DNA of 64,000 nt. Origin: Ananas comosus. Its lineage: Eukaryota > Streptophyta > Magnoliopsida > Poales > Bromeliaceae. Position 1 is the first letter of the stretch; each line of letters opens with the position of its first letter. The notes below the pieces were generated by a model, which was not told the DNA's origin, searched no databases, and saw nothing but the letters and a program-made list of their open reading frames with translations. The DNA lies in contig NC_033644.1 of assembly GCF_001540865.1 (NCBI RefSeq), forward strand, positions 7,103,479 through 7,167,478, in the 5' to 3' direction. This document shows positions 58,197 through 64,000 of this stretch, one piece after another. Position numbers and translations under genes: made by a program.

Positions 58197-59269
58197 GTGA
58201 AAAAGTGAGGACCCAATTTCAGTAGCTCATCAATTCTAAAATTGAATGCATAATGTAGCATATTTCAATCTATGTTGTAAATAGGTTATGAACAATGGAT
58301 CTCTAAAAATATTAACATATCTGTGGACCTGTGGTACCTCTAGTTTTTACCCCATTCATTTTGCCAATTAGACAACAGTGTTGAAATTTTTTTTGTTTCA
58401 CAGCTATATAAACAAACAATAGAAGAAGAGTTAATTTTATATGAATCTGAATTTTAGTTCATTCCAAAATTTACTTCAATTTGACTTCACTTTCGGTGAA
58501 AAAAATAGGTCCCTAGTCCCACCTATTTTGTAGCCCTAGGCGCACGCATGAAAAATTTGAAAATGATAAATGTGTCAAATTTATTTCTTCTCTTCTCAAT
58601 CCTTTGTTTTCTTAAAATTCTCATGCTAAATTATTAAGATTGAAAGAGAAAACCAAAATATTTTTTAATATTTTAAAGTCTCATAAAATGATGTGCATGA
58701 TATATAATTAATTACTTCGATAGAGGAGAAGACCTATTAAAAAAGGTTAAAATGTATAAAATTTTTCTCAACTTTCGTCCATTTTGATCTGATTAACTAA
58801 CTTTTAAAAATTTAAATTTTACTACATAACCTTTTAATTTATTTGATTTGTGCCAATAAGTGACTTGCTAACTACAAATTTTCAATACTTAGTTTATTTT
58901 TACATATATATTTAGTATATTTCATAAAATTGTGTTACTATAAATTTATTAAAGTAAACAAGTAGCTTTAATTTTGTATCGGAATGACTATTAAATAATT
59001 TAAATCAAATAAATTAAAAAGTTGGGCGGTAAAATTAAATGTTTGAAAGATTAGATAGTCAAAATCAAAATTATCGATAGTTCATATAAATTTTGTATGG
59101 GAATGGCTATTAAATGATTTATTTACCATCGATTTAGGACGGATCGGACGGAGCTCCACCGATCCGGATCCATTTGCGTCCTTTCTCAAACCCAACATGA
59201 TCCTGTCACGGTCCCTGCATCGTCCTCTCCGGTTTTCCCCTTCGTCTCTAGTTTCTCTTCTCCCAAACC
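58197..59269. other. Intergenic DNA after STR14
   Basis: AT-rich, no gene recognised. A short GC-richer segment at 59140-59230 is not identifiable. Confidence 0.4.
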
Positions 59270-59738
59270 TAGGGGTGGCAATCCAGCTCGCTGTTCGCGA
59301 GCCAGCTCGTGTTCGGCTCGATAACAGCTCGAATACATATATTTTATATTTATATAATTTATTTAATTTATATTTTTATATATAAATAAATAATTATATA
59401 TAATATATATTTTTATTATTTTATTTTTAAAAAAATAAAAATATAAATGCGAGCTTAATTATAAAAAGACTCATTTATATGTAAAGTTTCAACTATTAGA
59501 TCAAAGTCTAATAGATAAGATTTGATAAATTTATTTTTTTATATATATTTAATCTAATCATTTTTAATTTATTGTTCGTTGGTCAGCTAGTGTTTGGCTC
59601 ATTAATAAACGAGTCGAACACGAGCTGAATTTTTCGGCTCGATACTTTAACGAGCCAGCTCGTGTTCGGCTCATTTAATAAACGAGCCGAACGCAAGCCG
59701 ACCCCAGCTCGCTCCTGTTCGGCTCGTTTACACCCCTA
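59270..59738. mobile_element. hAT-like MITE, 469 bp
   Basis: Ends TAGGGGTGGCAATCCAGCTC and GGCTCGTTTACACCCCTA are inverted, with repeated CGAGCC/GGCTCG motifs inside both ends. The flanks CCCAAACC (59262-59269) and TCCAAACC (59739-59746) are an 8-bp duplication with one mismatch, typical of hAT elements. Confidence 0.8.
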
Positions 59739-59746
59739 TCCAAACC

Positions 59747-60984
59747 CAAGCATTACGTGTACCTCTCGCGAGTTTTTTAGTGCAATAATCTTTTCGTAAA
59801 ATTTTATTCTAAAAAAAGACCTGTTAAACTTTTATTTATAAATATGGTCCTACAAAAGCGGTGAATATCAGGATAGATGTGAAATAGCCTGTTTAAATAA
59901 ATATCAGGGTCTAGATTGCAATTTATTGAAAAGTTTGGAAGCATCCTGTACTTGTTCTTAAATAAAATTATTAGATATTGGCCTCGTTTGGTATTTGATG
60001 TTATTTCTTTATTTTATTTTGTTTCAAATAAAAAAGTTTTACAGGAGAAAAAAAAAGTTATAAACTCTTTACTAGAATTTGTATTTAATAAAATAAAATT
60101 AAATAAGACCATTTTTGTTAACTTATATGTATCAGCGAGTCATATAATTTGCCATTCTTTAATTTCAATCATTTTGCTTTGGGTTAAACTAAATTCTCAT
60201 ATTTTCAATACTTACTAGTTTTTTAATTAATTAATTTCTAAAATTCAAATGATGATTTACATTTGCGCTAATGTTCAACTGGTTATACACATCATTAAAA
60301 TTTATTTTAGATAAAACCTGAAACTGGCCTTATTTTGTGAATTAATGCTTTTCTTCGGTTATGGCTAAATGAAATTTCTAGTCCTAAAAGATACATTAAC
60401 CTAAAAAATTATTTTGTTTTTAAAGAACAAATTAAATGTGAATGGCATTTAATATTAAGTTTATTCAAACACTTCAATAATAAAAGAATCTCACACTTTT
60501 TAACTCCCCCAAGGGCTAGTTTTTGGAACACTCCTCTACAGGGCACTTTTTAACTCCTAGTAGTCACGGTGGAAGCCCTCCAAGTTATCAAATAACAGTA
60601 TATGCTCGTCGTTACGTAACTTGCTATTAATTGTATGCTTGAGAAAATATACAGAATATTTTTAAAGTAAAAAGTTATTATTTATATAAAATTTTAATTT
60701 TAGTTATATATAATTGGATAGTTTAATTCAATATTTATCTATATAATTTATTTATTTTTGACTGCATAAATAAAAATGAATAATTTGGAGATTGAAGGCG
60801 GAAGCGAAGATATGTGAGCCTGAAAAGATTAAGTATTCAACTCATAAATTATTTTTCTTCATATTATAATATTATATTTTATAGAATTATTTTGTACTTT
60901 GAACTATTAGACGTATTTTTGTATCAAATTATAGATAGTATCCTATATAAATTAAACTATTGATCGTATGATGTTGAAAATTTC
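59747..60984. other. Unassigned AT-rich DNA
   Basis: No gene recognised. The frame at 59916-60218 is Asn/Leu/Ile-rich and resembles nothing known. Confidence 0.4.
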
Positions 60985-61157
60985 AAGCGGCTCGTTTAGG
61001 GCTCGAGCTCGCTCGACTCGAAATTTGGCTTGCTCGAGCTCGGCTCGAATTAATTTCAATCCAAGCTTGAGCTTAAATTTAGGCTCGAAATTAATTTCAA
61101 GTCGAATTTGAGCCAAGGTAAACTCGCTCGAGCTCGGCTCGTTTCCACCCCTACCCA
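60985..61157. mobile_element. hAT-like MITE fragment
   Basis: Dense CTCGAGCTCG-type motifs ending GGCTCGTTTCCACCCCTA, the same terminal sequence as 59270-59738. The opposite end is not clear. Confidence 0.6.
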
Positions 61158-61447
61158 TCACAAGCACCATGTTTGTTTTAAAAAATTATAACATGCTATT
61201 AATTAACTAGGGGTTTTTAAAAAAGACTCAGGTTATATATTATGAGTTCGACTAGTATACTATTAATAATAAATAAATAATATTTAACTGTTTATTACAG
61301 TAGATAATAAGTTTAGGCATCGAAGTATTAAAAGAATTTATAGTTTGCACTTTTCACACACTATTAATAATTTTTAATGAATTATAACATTCTATTAACT
61401 TAGGATTTTTTTTAAAAAAAAAATTGTATATTTTATTATTCTATTCG

Positions 61448-61930
61448 GCCAATTTGCATAAAAAATCCACTGGTTTTGAGCTTTTGCAAAACCGGACAAC
61501 CATTTTCGTTTTTGCAGATTCAATCCACTTTTTCAAAAAGATGACCAAACTACCCCTCTTTCAAAATGCATCGTTAATAGTGCAACATTCTCATAAAGAG
61601 TGCAACATAGTCTCAAATAGTGCAACATTCTCTTCCAAATAGTGCAATATATGCATCGTTAATACATATATTGCATGATTTTTATACAAAATTACGAATA
61701 ATATAATATATTACGTGAAAATAACACGAAAATAATATAATATATTACAATATACTATAAAAATCATGTATTATATGTATAAACGGTGAATATTTTACAC
61801 TATTTGTACAAATATTTACACCATTTGCATAGATGTTGCACTATTATGAGAGAATATTGCACTATTTAGATATTATGTTGCACTCTTTCTTTTTAAAAAT
61901 TAAAATGTATTGTATATTAAATAAAGTGTT
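61448..61930. mobile_element. One-ended relative of the GGCCAATTTGCAT foldback MULE family
   Basis: The left end GCCAATTTGCATAAAAAATC is nearly identical to that of 15289-17055. Inside, TAGTGCAACATTCTC-type repeats (61570-61640) are inverted at about 61840-61890. The right terminal repeat is missing or lost at the nearby N. Confidence 0.75.
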
Positions 61931-61980
61931 AAATTTCTTAGAAATGATAACTGCTAAGTCATAATTACATGTACCTTTAT

Positions 61981-61981
61981 N
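61981..61981. other. Sequence gap (single N)
   Basis: An ambiguous base in AT-rich DNA just beyond the one-ended MULE relative, upstream of a (TA)n run (62000-62022). Confidence 0.95.
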
Positions 61982-62000
61982 TAAATAAAAATAAATTATG

Positions 62001-62031
<31 letters not shown>

Positions 62032-62109
62032 CGGGTTTGGATTCGGATAATATTTCGAATATCCATACATATTGACATCTCTACTCCCTATTCCTCTTTT
62101 CAATATACA

Positions 62110-62240
62110 AAAAATACGTATTAGACACGGTGAACCATTCACTGTGTTCAAACACGTGAATGGTTCACCGTATTCAACTTAATACACAGCCCTGGCCCTG
62201 CCCGCATGGCGTTGACGTGACGCCTGCGTGGCCGGCCCAG
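62110..62240. mobile_element. Fragment of the CACCGTGTT-palindrome element
   Basis: Contains ACACGGTGAACCATTCAC, CAAACACGTGAATGGTTCACCG and a GACGCCTGCGTGGC-type end motif (longest quoted run split here: CAAACACGTGAATGG / TTCACCG), all as in 2529-3103. Confidence 0.7.
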
Positions 62241-62584
62241 AGCTATTTTTGTAAATTAAATTTTGACAGAATTATTTTTAAAATAAAAATTTGCTAGGAG
62301 ACTAAATTCAAAAAAAGCCTTTGATTACAACATTGCACGGCAGACTGGCAGTAGAAGGAGAGGGTTTAGATATGGGGGGTTGATTACAACATTGCACTGC
62401 CCACTTTGGGTGGTGTGAAAAAGGGATTAAAAAGAAAAAAAGAAAGATAATTTGATCTGATGTTAAATCATGCTCTTTTACCCAAAAAAATGGCAATATA
62501 TTATATAAGATCAGAGGATGTGATCACCTTTGTCCGTTAGTCACCAGTTATTAGTCACTATTTTTTTTTATTGATCAACTTATT

Positions 62585-63987
62585 TATCTATTACTATATA
62601 TAAAAGTAGAACCCTTAATGAATCCTATGTGAGAAGCTGACACGTGGCTTTCTATATACTTGCCACGTGTCAAACTCAAATATGGATATTTGGTTACGAA
62701 TTATTTGAAATTATTGGTTTCATTAATTATTTAAAATTATTGGTTGCGAAATACGTAATAATCTTATTACTATATATAAAAGTAGAACCCTTAATGAATC
62801 CTATGTGAGAAGCTGACACGTGGCTTTCTATATACTTGCCACGTGTCAAACTCAAATATGAATATTTGGTTACGAATTATTTGAAATTATTGGTTTCATT
62901 AATTATTTAAAATTATTGGTTGCGAAATACGTAATAATCTTATTACTATATATAAAAGTAGAACCCTTAATGAATCCTATGTGAGAAGCTGACACGTGGC
63001 TTTCTATATACTTGCCACGTGTCAAACTCAAATATGGATATTTGCTATATATAAAAGTAGAACCCTTAATGAACCCTATGTGAGAAGCTGACACGTGGCT
63101 TTCTATATACTTGCCACGTGTCAAACTCAAATATGGATATTTGGTTACGAATGGATATTTGGTTACGAATTATTTAAAATTATTGGTTTAATTAATTATT
63201 TAAAATTATTAGTTGCGAAATATGTAATAATCTGTTGCGAATTATTTTTTCGCGGTGGAAATAATCTGTTGCAAACTCAAATTTTGTATTAGCAGATAAT
63301 TAATTATTTAAAATTGTTGGTTGCGAAATAAGCAATAATCTGTTGCGAATTATTTGAAATAGTTAGTTGCGAAGAAAAGGGTCAAACTCAAATTTCGTAT
63401 TGTCAGATAATTAATTATTTAAAATTATTGGTTCCGAAATCAATAATCTAACGGTCAAACTCAAATTTCATATTGGCAGATAACAGTCAAACTCAAATTT
63501 CGTATTGGCAGATAATTAATTATTTAAAATTATTGGTTGCGAAATAAGCAATAATCTGTTGCGAATTATTTGAAATGGTTAGTTGTGAAAAAAATGGTCA
63601 AACTCAAATTTTGTATTACCAAATAATTAATTATTTAAAATTATTGGTTGCGAAATACGCAATAATCTGTTGCGAATTATTTGAAATGATGGGTTGCGAA
63701 AAAATCGGTATAGATGACCAAAGTAAAAACGAAATGATTGGTGGTTGCTTTGAAATTGACTTATTTAAAATAGTTAGTTGCGAAAAAAATGGTCAAACTC
63801 AAATTTCGTATTACCAAAAAATTAATTATTTAAAATTATTGGTTGTGAAATACGCAAAAATCTGTTGCGAATTATTTGAAATGATTGGTTGCGAAAAAAT
63901 CGGTATAGATGACCAAAGTAAAAATGAAATGATTGGCGGTTGCTTTGAAATTATTCTTTGCGAAAGAATTTATAAGTAGTATAGATA
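62585..63987. repeat. Tandem-repeat element with G-box hairpins, bounded by complementary ends
   Basis: A unit starting ATTACTATATATAAAAGTAG repeats at 62590, 62766 and 62942 (176-bp period), with a shortened copy near 63044. Each carries TGACACGTGGC and, 13 bp later, its inverse GCCACGTGTCA. From about 63160 a second repeat type follows, with GGTTGCGAAAT, TCTGTTGCGAATTATTTGAA and GGTCAAACTCAAATTTCG motifs. The outer ends TATCTATTACTATATATAAA and TTTATAAGTAGTATAGATA are roughly complementary. The long frame at 63575-63979 is translated repeat, not a gene. Confidence 0.8.
62638..63123. promoter_or_regulatory. Four hairpins carrying eight CACGTG-type motifs
   Basis: Hairpins at 62638-62672, 62814-62848, 62990-63024 and 63089-63123: an 11-bp stem TGACACGTGGC / GCCACGTGTCA and a 13-base loop TTTCTATATACTT, the same in all four. 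CACGTGGC and GCCACGTG are G-box/ABRE-type sites; binding in vivo is untested. Confidence 0.75.
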
Positions 63988-64000
63988 TAATTTTTACTTC

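Noticed and set aside
62585..63170. CRISPR-like array
   Set aside because: Eukaryotic plant context; repeats are 176 bp and contiguous, without unique spacers.
63575..63979. 134-residue frame with internal repeats
   Set aside because: Translation of the tandem DNA array; the peptide repeats follow the DNA period.

Overview
This is a plant nuclear genome segment, almost certainly from a monocot. Evidence: spliced genes with GT-AG introns; strongly GC-rich exons (the RABA4 second exon, the whole aldolase gene) in an AT-rich background; and dense plant-type transposons (Tourist-like and Mutator-like MITEs, a 5S-bearing Cassandra-type element, solo LTRs, a Helitron). I cannot name the species. 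Three single N positions (14951, 29526, 61981) mark sequence gaps.

Four protein-coding genes are supported. (1) 3335-8885 (+): RRM protein of the plant nuclear-speckle RNA-binding (NSRa/NSRb) type, six exons, 229 aa. (2) 26783-33986 (+): RABA4-class Rab11-type GTPase, two exons separated by a 6.4-kb intron, 260 aa with an unusual acidic N-terminus. (3) 42245-43288 (-): intronless HpcH/HpaI-family aldolase with a likely chloroplast transit peptide, 347 aa. (4) 52096-57903 (+): rhodanese-like protein of the STR14 type, six exons, 229 aa, probably plastid-targeted. They look like unrelated housekeeping or trafficking genes; nothing suggests they form a functional cluster.

The rest is mostly mobile DNA, and many boundaries can be read directly. 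Mutator-like elements with 9-10 bp target duplications lie at 15289-17055 (a giant foldback), 37612-39088 (carries a captured fragment of a SCAI/UPF0682-type gene), 43366-44321, 49487-50039 (foldback) and 55109-55466. PIF/Harbinger-type MITEs with TAA/TTA duplications lie at 18007-18606, 40515-41186 and 45943-46887. Two solo LTRs have perfect 5-bp duplications (25865-26563, 47073-48914). There is a complete Cassandra-type element (45194-45677), a 273-bp miniature LTR retrotransposon (12498-12770), a Helitron with a GC-rich insert (35643-36392), three tRNA-derived SINEs with 13-16 bp duplications, and a dead LINE (20868-21836) whose 3' tail resembles that of the SINEs. A family of MITEs sits in (TA)n tracts.

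Layout: 1-2215 tandem and purine-rich repeats; 2237-3334 upstream region of the RRM gene; 3335-8885 RRM gene; 8886-25864 gene-free, TE-rich; 25865-33986 solo LTR plus RABA4, whose intron is full of nested MITEs and an apparent assembly or haplotype duplication; 33987-42244 TE-rich; 42245-43288 aldolase; 43366-50039 a TE pile-up upstream of the aldolase; 52096-57903 STR14; 57904-64000 TE-rich, ending in a tandem array of G-box hairpins bounded by complementary ends.
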